Source of the DNA: [Pasteurella] mairii
Lineage (GTDB): Bacteria > Pseudomonadota > Gammaproteobacteria > Enterobacterales > Pasteurellaceae
Length of the DNA: 64,000 nucleotides
Assembly: GCA_900454475.1 (NCBI GenBank)
Contig: UGSS01000002.1
Location: 62,001 to 126,000 of the forward strand
Reading direction: 5' to 3'
The position numbers and the translations under genes are program-made. This document shows, in pieces, positions 43,036 to 51,130 of the stretch (within the stretch, counting starts at the first letter, position 1; each line of letters opens with the position of its first letter). Below the pieces are notes generated by a model that saw only the letters and a program-made list of their open reading frames with translations, was not told the DNA's origin and searched no databases.

Positions 43036-44153
43036 AAAATAGTTCCTCCGTAAATTTTGTGAAGTAATATTGTTATACGTTGTGAAAGAGTGATAGTATT
43101 TATTTTTTCGTCAATCAAATAATGTTTAAATTTCATGTCGTCTATTTGTTCAGCAGTTAAAGTAATAAACCTTTGTTCTTTTTGAACAAAACGCGTGTTT
43201 TCATAAATCGTTGCATCAACAAAGGCGTTAGGATGTTTGGTTTGATCCCAATAAAGATGATAAGGAATGTTTTCGTTGAGTAGTTGTGTTTCTATCGCGG
43301 AAATATCACATAAAGCAAATCGGGCAGTATAGCTACTTAAATCAGTCAGTTTTTTTACGTTATATCGTTTAAATTGCAGATTTTCCAACCAAGAGGCGGT
43401 AAAGTTTTTAGTGAAAACAGCAGGTTCCAAACCATTTGCCGAAAGATATCTAATTAATGCCAGCAACTTTTGCCGGTAGTTTTTGAGGCGATGTCCAGTA
43501 TTCGGATGGGGGCGGATGACGACCTCGTTTGTGCGATATTGGCTAGCTAGTTCCCGCAAGGTGTATGCAACCAGCAGGATATTATCAAGACTGGAATAGT
43601 TTTCTTGCTCAATGCCTCCCTCCCACGTAGGGGCATAAAATAAGCAAGGCTTGCCATGACCAAGCGTGTTTAATCCTGTTTTTCCGATAAAGGTATCGCC
43701 CATTTTGATAAATTTACCCAGCTTAATATCATGTTGAGTGAAAATACCATGAGCAATGAAGCGGTCGATTCCGGCTTGCCCAGCAGTGATAACATAATCG
43801 TAAATACGGATAATTGGTTTAACAGAGGATATTTTACTGCTTTCACCATGGGTAATAAACACATGCGTCAATTTTCGATTAGCGACAGCACGTACATTGG
43901 ATTGGGCATTAAAGGGATAAAACAGAATACCTTGTTTCAGATTATCTAAATCGCCCATGGAGATAAACCGAAAATTTAAACAGGAAGCAGTAAAAATATC
44001 GGCAATCCGTTTAGCAGATTTATGCTTATATTTTTTTATCAGAATAAGGGTATCTTTAGGAGAAAAGATGCCCTGTTCAAAATAAACAGTAATCTGTCTG
44101 GCTGTACCGAGTATTTTGCTGTCTAAATAAATATAATATTCAAAATTTGACAT
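43032..44153 (-). CDS. TagF/TarB-like capsule transferase, probable priming (transition) enzyme
   Basis: A 373-residue GT-B-like protein with teichoic-acid transferase hallmarks: THGESSK near residue 103, FYAPTWEGG near 178, VIRPHPNTGHR near 222 and the CDISAIETQLL motif near 282. It lies between the CDP-ribitol synthase and the polymerase, the place of bcs2/acs2 in H. influenzae. Enzymes in this position in related capsules prime the poly-Kdo glycolipid with a short polyol-phosphate stretch before the polymerase acts, so that role is inferred here. Its stop overlaps the polymerase start (ATGA), indicating coupling. The ribosome site at its own start is poor; the gap to the upstream gene is 10 bases. 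Confidence 0.72.
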   Translation of the reverse strand: MSNFEYYIYLDSKILGTARQITVYFEQGIFSPKDTLILIKKYKHKSAKRIADIFTASCLNFRFISMGDLDNLKQGILFYPFNAQSNVRAVANRKLTHVFITHGESSKISSVKPIIRIYDYVITAGQAGIDRFIAHGIFTQHDIKLGKFIKMGDTFIGKTGLNTLGHGKPCLFYAPTWEGGIEQENYSSLDNILLVAYTLRELASQYRTNEVVIRPHPNTGHRLKNYRQKLLALIRYLSANGLEPAVFTKNFTASWLENLQFKRYNVKKLTDLSSYTARFALCDISAIETQLLNENIPYHLYWDQTKHPNAFVDATIYENTRFVQKEQRFITLTAEQIDDMKFKHYLIDEKINTITLSQRITILLHKIYGGTIL

Positions 44154-44163
44154 ATTATTCGGA

Positions 44164-45576
44164 TTAAAGCATTTTTAAAAAAGGTTGGATATATTCTTCA
44201 TCGCGCAATACGACATCAATAATATTCCCCGTTTCATTGCTGGATAATACTAAAAGAGACGCCAGCGCTACCGTTTTCGAATCAAGTAAGGTTCCTTCCG
44301 GCTCAATGCCAAAGGCTTTAGTACGCATAGGGGTTTTAGTACGTTCAGGATTGATACAGTTGATTTTGATATTATCGGGTAGCCATTCTTCTGACAGCGC
44401 TTGAGTAAAGTTCACAATGGCGGCTTTCGTTGAAGAATAAATAGCATAGAAAGGTCTGCCACGAGTATATGAACTTGAGGTAAAACTTAAGAAACTTCCG
44501 TGAGATTCTTTTAAATAGGGATACGCCACCGCGGCAGTATTAACCGTACCGGTATAATTGACATTGATACTTGTTGCAATTTCTTCGTGCGACATTGCCG
44601 CGAGCGTTTTATGGTTTAAAATTGCGGCGGTATTTACCACATAATCAATACGTTGTTCCTTAGCGTAAATGTCAGCTAAAGATTTCTCAATAGCCTGAAT
44701 ATCTTGTACATCACATCCGTTGGAGCGACTTAAACTATAGGTTTTTACAGAGAATTTTTGTGCTAATGCAATGATATCGGCACCAATGCCATAACTGCCC
44801 CCAATGACGACTAAGACATGATGTTTCATATTATGGAGTCTGTCGATAGAAGTAATATTTCGCAAGGAAAAATGGCTGCGACTTTGGAATAATTTATCCG
44901 CAATAAATAAATCTACCGGACGAGTAAGTTTGATATTGGTCTCTGAGCCAGCAACGATACCCACTTTTTCATCGGGTAGGGCAGACAACACAATGGAACA
45001 ATCGCAAGTTCCCTTGATATTGCCTTGACGATAAATTGAATACGCTTTTTTCAAGATTCCTAGTTTAAATGCTTGTGGTGTTTGTCCTTGATAATATTCG
45101 ACTCGTTTAGGGATTTCGATAATCTCATTGGTTTGATTGTTGACGCGAACAATGGTATCAACTGCTGGAATGGCAACATCAACTGCATTGTAAAGGTCTA
45201 ATTTCGAAATACATTGAGAGATAATTTCAGCTGACAATAATGGACGTACCGCATCGTGAATAATTAACTTGGTCTCATCGGGTTCGTGTTGTAAGGAGGC
45301 AATGGCGGAAAGGGTAGAGTCGGAACGTTCTTCCCCACCAAAAACAATGCGATTGACTTTATGAAATCCGGCTTTTGATACAATGTCTTCAACTCGGCGA
45401 TAGGAGTTTTTTTCTACAACGATAATGATTTCATGTATGTCGGGATGGTTTTGAAAGATAGAGATGGTATGTTCTAAAGCGGTTTTCCCAGCTATTTTTG
45501 AAAATTGCTTCGGGTAACCCAGCCCCATACGGGCTCCTACCCCCCCCCCTAGTAGGATTGCGATATTTTTACTCAT
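44164..45576 (-). CDS. bcs1: Bifunctional CDP-ribitol pyrophosphorylase / ribulose-5-phosphate reductase
   Basis: Makes CDP-ribitol from ribulose 5-phosphate, NADPH and CTP, the donor for ribitol-phosphate capsules. The N-terminal IspD-like domain (about 1-235) starts with [14 protein letters not shown] and has [10 protein letters not shown]. The C-terminal SDR domain (about 245-470) has [13 protein letters not shown] and the YSSTK catalytic Tyr/Lys. Length and domain order match H. influenzae Bcs1/Acs1. A ten-G tract (45540-45549) encodes the glycine loop of the CTP site and is in frame, so the gene is ON. I chose ATG 45576 with AAGGAG 11 bases upstream; ATG 45585 lies only two bases from that site. 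First gene of the synthesis operon. Confidence 0.9.
   Translation of the reverse strand: MSKNIAILLGGGVGARMGLGYPKQFSKIAGKTALEHTISIFQNHPDIHEIIIVVEKNSYRRVEDIVSKAGFHKVNRIVFGGEERSDSTLSAIASLQHEPDETKLIIHDAVRPLLSAEIISQCISKLDLYNAVDVAIPAVDTIVRVNNQTNEIIEIPKRVEYYQGQTPQAFKLGILKKAYSIYRQGNIKGTCDCSIVLSALPDEKVGIVAGSETNIKLTRPVDLFIADKLFQSRSHFSLRNITSIDRLHNMKHHVLVVIGGSYGIGADIIALAQKFSVKTYSLSRSNGCDVQDIQAIEKSLADIYAKEQRIDYVVNTAAILNHKTLAAMSHEEIATSINVNYTGTVNTAAVAYPYLKESHGSFLSFTSSSYTRGRPFYAIYSSTKAAIVNFTQALSEEWLPDNIKINCINPERTKTPMRTKAFGIEPEGTLLDSKTVALASLLVLSSNETGNIIDVVLRDEEYIQPFLKML
45540..45549 (-). repeat. Poly-G tract (G10) in the CDP-ribitol synthase gene
   Basis: Ten C on the plus strand, about 9 codons into the gene, coding the Gly-Gly-Gly-Val nucleotide loop. 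The frame is open at ten. A change of one base would abolish the product and, through the operon's first gene, precursor supply. Confidence 0.87.
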
Positions 45577-45702
45577 ATTATTCATGGCTCCTTAGAAAAA
45601 ATATGGATATATGGATTTAAATAGAACGGATTCTATCATACAAAATAAGGCTATTACATAGATGTTTTGAGAAAAAAGAATAATAATTTAATTTGGTTAA
45701 AT

Positions 45703-45870
45703 GTAAATGTAAATGTAAATGTAAATGTAAATGTAAATGTAAATGTAAATGTAAATGTAAATGTAAATGTAAATGTAAATGTAAATGTAAATGTAAATGT
45801 AAATGTAAATGTAAATGTAAATGTAAATGTAAATGTTAATGTTAATGTTAATGTTAATGTTAATGTTAAT
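45703..45870. repeat. Hexanucleotide tandem array between divergent capsule operons
   Basis: By direct count there are 22 perfect copies of GTAAAT (45703-45834) followed by six copies of GTTAAT (45835-45870), 168 bases in total. The array lies 118 bases before the last base upstream of the synthesis operon start and 153 bases before the export operon start. Sequence on the minus strand reads ATTTAC/ATTAAC. Unequal slippage would change spacing in six-base steps without touching a reading frame. Possible -10 hexamers outside it are TATGAT on the minus strand (45640-45635) and TATATT on the plus strand (45931-45936); neither has a good -35. Confidence 0.95.
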
Positions 45871-46023
45871 GTGTTGTGCGCTTGAGTTAATTTTATAGCG
45901 TAATGTCGTTTTCTTTTTCACCGCAGGCACTATATTCTTTGTATGAAAAAAGAGATTTTTTCTTTTTTCTACGCTAGAATAGCGACCACTTTCTACATAT
46001 AAAATCAAGAGATGTCATAAAAA

Positions 46024-47196
46024 ATGAATAGATTGATTTCAAAATTGGTCTCCGGATCTTTGCTCTCTATGCTAATAGCCTGTTCCTCTCTCCCTACTTC
46101 TGGTCCTAGTTATAGTGCAGTTGCTGATATGAATGATAGCTCAACCTTTCCTAAGGTCAACTTGGTTGAGTTGAATAGCCAAGTTGTTGAGACGTTGTGT
46201 CAGGTGAGGAAGAATCAACTTTTCTCCGGGTTTGGTGGTTTGCAGAATAGTGGGATTTACGCAGAGACGGCAAATGTAGGCGATGTTTTGGAAATTTCTA
46301 TTTGGGAGGCTCCTCCAGCGGTGCTTTTTGGCAGGACGCTTTCGATGGAAGGAGAAGGGAGAGGACATTTAACTCAACTTCCTCCGCAAACCGTCGCAGC
46401 AAACGGTACAGTGTCGGTGCCTTTTGTTGGAAATATTACTGTAGCAGGTAAAACGCCACAAGTAATTCAAGCACAGATTGTTGCAAGTCTTGCGAGAAAA
46501 GCAAACCAGCCGCAAGTGTTGGTACGGATTGTGAATAATACGTCATCCGATGTGACAGTTATCCGGCAAGGTAGTGCAATTCATATGCCATTGACTTCCG
46601 CAGGAGAGCGAGTACTTGATGCTGTTTCGGCTGTGGGTGGTTCACCGGCGGATGTGCAAGATGTGACTATTCAGTTAACTCGAGGTACGCAGGTGAAAAC
46701 GTTGTCTTTTGAGACGCTTATTTCCGATCCTATGCAAAATATCCTTCTACGTGCCGGTGATGTCGTTTCGTTATTAACTACACCTTACAGTTTTACCGGA
46801 CTTGGCGCGGTGGGGCAAAATCAACAAGTGAGATTTTCAACCCGCGGTCTTACCCTCGCAGAAGCGATTGGCAAAATGGGCGGGTTGATTGATTCGCGCT
46901 CAGATCCTCGAGGCGTGTTCGTTTTTCGCCACATACCATTTAGTCAATTGGATTTAGCACAACAACAAGTTTGGATTTCTCGCGGTTATAGCGTAGGCAT
47001 GGATATTCCTACGATTTATCGTGTTGATTTACTTGATCCTAATGCGATGTTTTTATTACAACGTTTCCCAATGCAAGATAGAGATATTGTGTATGTATCT
47101 AATGCCCCATTAGCAGAATTCCAAAAATTCTTAAGAATGATTTTCTCAATTACTTCACCGGTACTTAGTACGACGAATAGTGTGAATAATTTATAG
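46024..47196 (+). CDS. bexD: Capsule export outer-membrane lipoprotein (BexD/CtrA/HexD)
   Basis: Wza-family OPX protein that forms the outer-membrane channel for capsule export. The 390-residue precursor has a lipoprotein signal with lipobox LIAC (Cys near residue 20). The polysaccharide export domain starts near NVGDVLEISIWEAPPAV, and SLBB-type beta domains follow (GSAIHMPLTSAGERVLDAVSAVGG region). It is the first gene of the plus-strand bexDCBA operon. Confidence 0.93.
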   Translation: MNRLISKLVSGSLLSMLIACSSLPTSGPSYSAVADMNDSSTFPKVNLVELNSQVVETLCQVRKNQLFSGFGGLQNSGIYAETANVGDVLEISIWEAPPAVLFGRTLSMEGEGRGHLTQLPPQTVAANGTVSVPFVGNITVAGKTPQVIQAQIVASLARKANQPQVLVRIVNNTSSDVTVIRQGSAIHMPLTSAGERVLDAVSAVGGSPADVQDVTIQLTRGTQVKTLSFETLISDPMQNILLRAGDVVSLLTTPYSFTGLGAVGQNQQVRFSTRGLTLAEAIGKMGGLIDSRSDPRGVFVFRHIPFSQLDLAQQQVWISRGYSVGMDIPTIYRVDLLDPNAMFLLQRFPMQDRDIVYVSNAPLAEFQKFLRMIFSITSPVLSTTNSVNNL

Positions 47197-47205
47197 GAGC
47201 CGATA

Positions 47206-48333
47206 ATGACTGAATCAGTACAATCAATGCTATCTAAAAAGAAAAAATATTGGTTAAAAAATCCGTTATTTTTGATTACGGTGGTTATCCCTACCGCCTT
47301 ATCGGTTCTTTATTTTGGTTTGATTGCCTCAGATGTCTATATTTCCGAGTCGAGTTTTGTGGTGCGTTCTCCTAAAAATCAAACTGCATTAACTGGATTT
47401 GGGGCGTTGTTGCAAGGATCGGGATTTTCACGTTCACAAGATGATGCTTATACCGTGCAGGAATATATGCGCTCTCGAACAGCATTAACTCAGTTACAAA
47501 CGGAATTACCGGTAAAAGAATTTTATGAAGCCAAGGGCGATATTATCAGTCGGTTTAACGGATTTGGTTTTAATAATTCTGAAGAAGCATTTTTCCGTTA
47601 CTTTAAAGATCGCTTGACTATTGATCTTGATGTCGTATCGGGAATTTCTACCTTGAGAGTGCAGGCATTTGATGCCATTGAGGGACAGCAAATTAATCAA
47701 AAATTGCTTAGCTTGGGTGAAGCTTTAATTAATCGATTAAATGATCGAGCACGTAAAGATACCTTGTCCTATGCAATGCAAGCAGTGAATGAGGCAGAGA
47801 AAAATGTGAATGATACAGCAGATGCATTAAGGCAGTATCGGGTTAAAAATAAAATTTTTGATTTACCGGCTCAATCTGGTGTGCAACTCACATTAATTTC
47901 TAGTTTGAAAAGTGAGTTAATTCGCGTGGAAACGCAACTTGCTCAATTAATTTCGATTACTCCGGATAATCCGCAAGTGGCAGCATTGGAAATGCGTCAA
48001 AAAAATTTGAAAAAAGAAATTGCTCAACAATCAAAATCACTTTCGGGTAATAACGATTCGATTGCTACACAATCGGCAGAGTATCAACGATTGGTATTAA
48101 ATAATGAGTTAGCTCAACACCAATTAGCTGCAGCAATGACATCTTTGCAAAATGCACGAGGTGAGGCGGATCGTCAACAATTGTATTTGGAAGTAATTAA
48201 TCAACCAAGTCGACCTGATTGGGCGTTGGAGCCTTATCGTCTATATAACATTTTGGCAACCTGTATCATCGGTTTAATGCTTTATGGTGTATTGGGTTTG
48301 CTGATTGCAAGTATAAGAGAGCATAGAAACTGA
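47206..48333 (+). CDS. bexC: Capsule export inner-membrane periplasmic protein (BexC/CtrB/KpsE)
   Basis: Polysaccharide co-polymerase family 3 protein linking the ABC transporter to the outer-membrane channel. The 375-residue protein has membrane helices at about 21-41 and 345-368, and a long coiled-coil periplasmic region between (about 185-330). The stop and the next start share one base (TGATG). Confidence 0.93.
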   Translation: MTESVQSMLSKKKKYWLKNPLFLITVVIPTALSVLYFGLIASDVYISESSFVVRSPKNQTALTGFGALLQGSGFSRSQDDAYTVQEYMRSRTALTQLQTELPVKEFYEAKGDIISRFNGFGFNNSEEAFFRYFKDRLTIDLDVVSGISTLRVQAFDAIEGQQINQKLLSLGEALINRLNDRARKDTLSYAMQAVNEAEKNVNDTADALRQYRVKNKIFDLPAQSGVQLTLISSLKSELIRVETQLAQLISITPDNPQVAALEMRQKNLKKEIAQQSKSLSGNNDSIATQSAEYQRLVLNNELAQHQLAAAMTSLQNARGEADRQQLYLEVINQPSRPDWALEPYRLYNILATCIIGLMLYGVLGLLIASIREHRN

Positions 48334-49130
48334 TGCAATATGGTGATCAAACGACGTTTAAACGTTCTTTAGTTATTCAAGGTAGAGTGATTTATGCCTT
48401 GTTAATGCGAGAAATTATTACTCGGTATGGGCGAAAAAATATTGGATTTTTATGGTTATTTGTTGAACCGTTATTGATGACACTGTTTATTACTGTTATG
48501 TGGTCGTTTGTGCGTGCCAATCAAGTATCTACATTGAATATTATTGCTTTTACCATAACTGGGTATCCGTTAATGATGATGTGGCGTAATGCATCCAATC
48601 GTGCTATTGGAGCAATATCGGCTAATTTGAGTTTGTTGTATCATCGTAATGTTCGCGTGCTTGATACAATCTTTGCTCGTATGTTACTTGAAATTTCCGG
48701 TGCAACGATTGCACAAATTTTGATTATGTCGGTTTTTATTGCCATTGGTTTAATTGATATGCCACAAGATGTATTTTATATGGTGTTAGCATGGCTTTTG
48801 ATGGCATTTTTTGCTATAGGCTTGGGGCTGATTATTTGTTCTATTGCTCAACAGTTTGAGGCTTTTGGAAAAATTTGGGGAACGTTAAGTTTTGTGTTCA
48901 TGCCTCTATCCGGCACTTTTTTCTTTGTGCATACGTTGCCACAACAAGCACGAGAAATTTTCCGTTGGGTACCGATGGTTAACGGTACAGAGATGTTCCG
49001 GCATGGTTATTTTGGGGATGCGGTTCCTACATATGAACACATTGGTTTCCTTGTGGTTTGTGATTTAGTTATGTTGTTAGTGGGATTAATTATGGTGAAA
49101 AACTTCAGTAAAGGAATTGAGCCCCAATGA
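48333..49130 (+). CDS. bexB: Capsule ABC exporter permease (BexB/CtrC/KpsM)
   Basis: Inner-membrane permease of the capsule ABC-2 transporter, 265 residues with six predicted membrane segments. The family start [29 protein letters not shown] is evident (split here across its conserved part), and the [13 protein letters not shown] region lies near residue 190. It overlaps the ATPase gene by four bases. Confidence 0.94.
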   Translation: MQYGDQTTFKRSLVIQGRVIYALLMREIITRYGRKNIGFLWLFVEPLLMTLFITVMWSFVRANQVSTLNIIAFTITGYPLMMMWRNASNRAIGAISANLSLLYHRNVRVLDTIFARMLLEISGATIAQILIMSVFIAIGLIDMPQDVFYMVLAWLLMAFFAIGLGLIICSIAQQFEAFGKIWGTLSFVFMPLSGTFFFVHTLPQQAREIFRWVPMVNGTEMFRHGYFGDAVPTYEHIGFLVVCDLVMLLVGLIMVKNFSKGIEPQ

Positions 49131-49780
49131 TTAGTGTTCAGCAGGTTAGCAAACGTTATCATACGCGTAATGGTTGGAAAACAGTGTTACATGATATTAC
49201 TTTTGATCTTCAAAAAGGTGAAAAAATCGGTATTTTAGGGCGTAATGGTGCGGGGAAATCAACCCTTATTCGTTTAATGAGTGGCGTTGAACCGCCGACC
49301 TCCGGTACGATTACGCGTAAAATGAGTATTTCTTGGCCCTTAGCATTTAGTGGAGCATTTCAAGGCAGTCTAACCGGAGTTGATAATTTACGTTTTGTTA
49401 GTCGGATCTATGGTGTGGATTTTGAATATGTGAAGGCTTTTACGGAAGCGTTTTCTGAACTAGGGGAATATTTATATGAGCCGGTCAAAAAATATTCGTC
49501 AGGTATGAAAGCACGTCTCGCTTTTGCTTTGTCGTTATCAGTGGAGTTTGACTGTTATTTGATTGATGAAGTGATTGCTGTTGGAGATTCTCGTTTTTCC
49601 GAAAAATGTAAATATGAACTTTTTGAAAAACGTAAAGATCGTTCTATTATCTTGGTATCGCATAGCCCTTCGGCGATTAAAGAATATTGTGATAATGCGA
49701 TGGTATTGGATGCTGGGCATATGCATAGCTTTGCTTCAATTGATGAAGCCTATTCGTATTATAATCATCTACAAAAATAG
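49127..49780 (+). CDS. bexA: Capsule ABC exporter ATPase (BexA/CtrD/KpsT)
   Basis: A 217-residue ATPase that powers capsule export. Walker A is GRNGAGKST, the signature is [18 protein letters not shown], Walker B is [12 protein letters not shown] and the H-loop is LVSHS. The Asp-less EV form of Walker B is typical of KpsT/Wzt-like ATPases. It is the last gene of the export operon; a paired uptake-motif terminator follows. Confidence 0.95.
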   Translation: MISVQQVSKRYHTRNGWKTVLHDITFDLQKGEKIGILGRNGAGKSTLIRLMSGVEPPTSGTITRKMSISWPLAFSGAFQGSLTGVDNLRFVSRIYGVDFEYVKAFTEAFSELGEYLYEPVKKYSSGMKARLAFALSLSVEFDCYLIDEVIAVGDSRFSEKCKYELFEKRKDRSIILVSHSPSAIKEYCDNAMVLDAGHMHSFASIDEAYSYYNHLQK

Positions 49781-49789
49781 CAGGAAAAT

Positions 49790-49826
49790 GACCGCACTTT
49801 TTGTATTTCGATGAAAAAGTGCGGTT
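49790..49826. terminator. Bidirectional uptake-motif terminator between bexA and kpsS
   Basis: ACCGCACTTTTT (from 49791) pairs with AAAAAGTGCGGT ending at 49825. T-runs on both strands fit the convergent arrangement. Confidence 0.87.
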
Positions 49827-49903
49827 ATTTTAGTTTCTATTTTGGTCGGAATATATTCCAACGTGCCGATAACGGTTCAATGCGTAGCGTTTTGAGTGAA
49901 TGC

Positions 49904-51127
49904 TTATTCCAAATTATAAGGAAATCTTAGTATGGTTTTACGATAGAAGTTTCCGTTTATTTGGGTTTTATTGAGGTGAAAAGCTCGATATAAGTTAAAT
50001 AGCTGTTCATTCGGTTTTGTTGGGTTAGTCCAGAAATTATCAAGGCTGCCTTGATCGGTTAATCCTTCAAAATCATAGTTTGCCCGCCCTAATGTTTTTA
50101 CTGGCATATTATGGATTAATGCCGATATTCCGCTTGTGCTGTTTAGTGTTACCATTCCTTTTCCGTGGCGTAAAAAAACCGGCATAGGAACATCATGGAC
50201 GTAATAAATACGCTTTTTCAGTTGAGGGGCTTTGTCAATGTATTCTTGGATTACTTTTCTATAATCAACAAAACCACGATCCATTGGATGATGTTTAACA
50301 ATTAATGTAAGATGTTGTGGTGCATGTGCAATAAACGATTCAATAACCTCTCTTAGAAAATGTTCTACACTAAGATAATCGCTGTGTACAATCACTTGGC
50401 TATCGTCGTACACTTGTAGTGGCACAATAAAAAAATCACCAAATGTGCCTCGTTCAACTTTTTTAGCAAAATTTCTGTCTTGTAGATAGTAAAAAATTCT
50501 TTTGATACCGGAGATACCCCACAACTTAATATAATAACTGACGTTTAAAATTCTATGATGCTCATAATTAGTATAGTCAGCTTTACGTAAGTTAGATAAG
50601 ACATAATAACAAGTCGCAATTTTAGCGACACGCCAAAAGCCACCCGCAACATTTTGAGGAGCGTAAATTGAGGGAATCTGCTCTTGTAAGCCCCAAAAAT
50701 AATTTGCTTTTTTAGGGATCGGAGAAAAGGCATTCACACCTGATTTTTCCAGCGTGACATAATTGGGTCGAAAATAACCTTCTTCAAATGCCCAAAAGGT
50801 AATCCCCAATTGGGATGCTAGTTTATTGGCGATAATATGGTATTTCCGATTATCTCCAAAACAAGCTATCGTATCAATTTCATGTTGTATGCAGAATTCT
50901 TTCAAAAAAGATAGAAAAGTCGCGCAAGTGCCTGAATAGGAAAAAGTATCTTTTTCATTTTTAGGATAGAAATATTCATCACCAGCATTAAAGTTAAGTT
51001 TAAATACACGTTTGTTTTGTGTTTGTAACCAATGTGAAAATTCCAGAAAAAATGATCCGATGGGGCCTTGTAATAACAAAATATTTTTTGATGATAAAAC
51101 AAGCTCATCTAAATTATGCTTAATCAT
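49904..51127 (-). CDS. kpsS: Capsule poly-Kdo linker transferase KpsS/LipB/HcsB
   Basis: Adds the first beta-Kdo to lyso-phosphatidylglycerol in group 2-type capsule export. The 407-residue protein has KpsS motifs: LLLQGPIGSFFLEFSHWL at the start, ACFGDNRKYH, FWAFEEGYFRPNYVTLEK, VKHHPMDRG and TLNSTSGISALIHNMPVKTLG. It is separated from kpsC by three bases. It lies on the opposite strand from the export genes, with the bexA terminator between. Confidence 0.92.
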   Translation of the reverse strand: MIKHNLDELVLSSKNILLLQGPIGSFFLEFSHWLQTQNKRVFKLNFNAGDEYFYPKNEKDTFSYSGTCATFLSFLKEFCIQHEIDTIACFGDNRKYHIIANKLASQLGITFWAFEEGYFRPNYVTLEKSGVNAFSPIPKKANYFWGLQEQIPSIYAPQNVAGGFWRVAKIATCYYVLSNLRKADYTNYEHHRILNVSYYIKLWGISGIKRIFYYLQDRNFAKKVERGTFGDFFIVPLQVYDDSQVIVHSDYLSVEHFLREVIESFIAHAPQHLTLIVKHHPMDRGFVDYRKVIQEYIDKAPQLKKRIYYVHDVPMPVFLRHGKGMVTLNSTSGISALIHNMPVKTLGRANYDFEGLTDQGSLDNFWTNPTKPNEQLFNLYRAFHLNKTQINGNFYRKTILRFPYNLE

Positions 51128-51130
51128 GTA

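Noticed and set aside
45703-45870. CRISPR-like array
   Set aside because: Repeats are directly contiguous six-base units without spacers; this is a microsatellite.
45667-45885. Plus-strand frame coding a (Asn-Val)n protein through the hexamer array, and the long minus-strand (Ile-Asn)n/(Ile-Tyr)n frame at 45697-46008
   Set aside because: Any six-base repeat lacking stops gives an open dipeptide-repeat frame. There is no ribosome site, the plus frame starts at TTG, and both lie in the divergent intergenic region.
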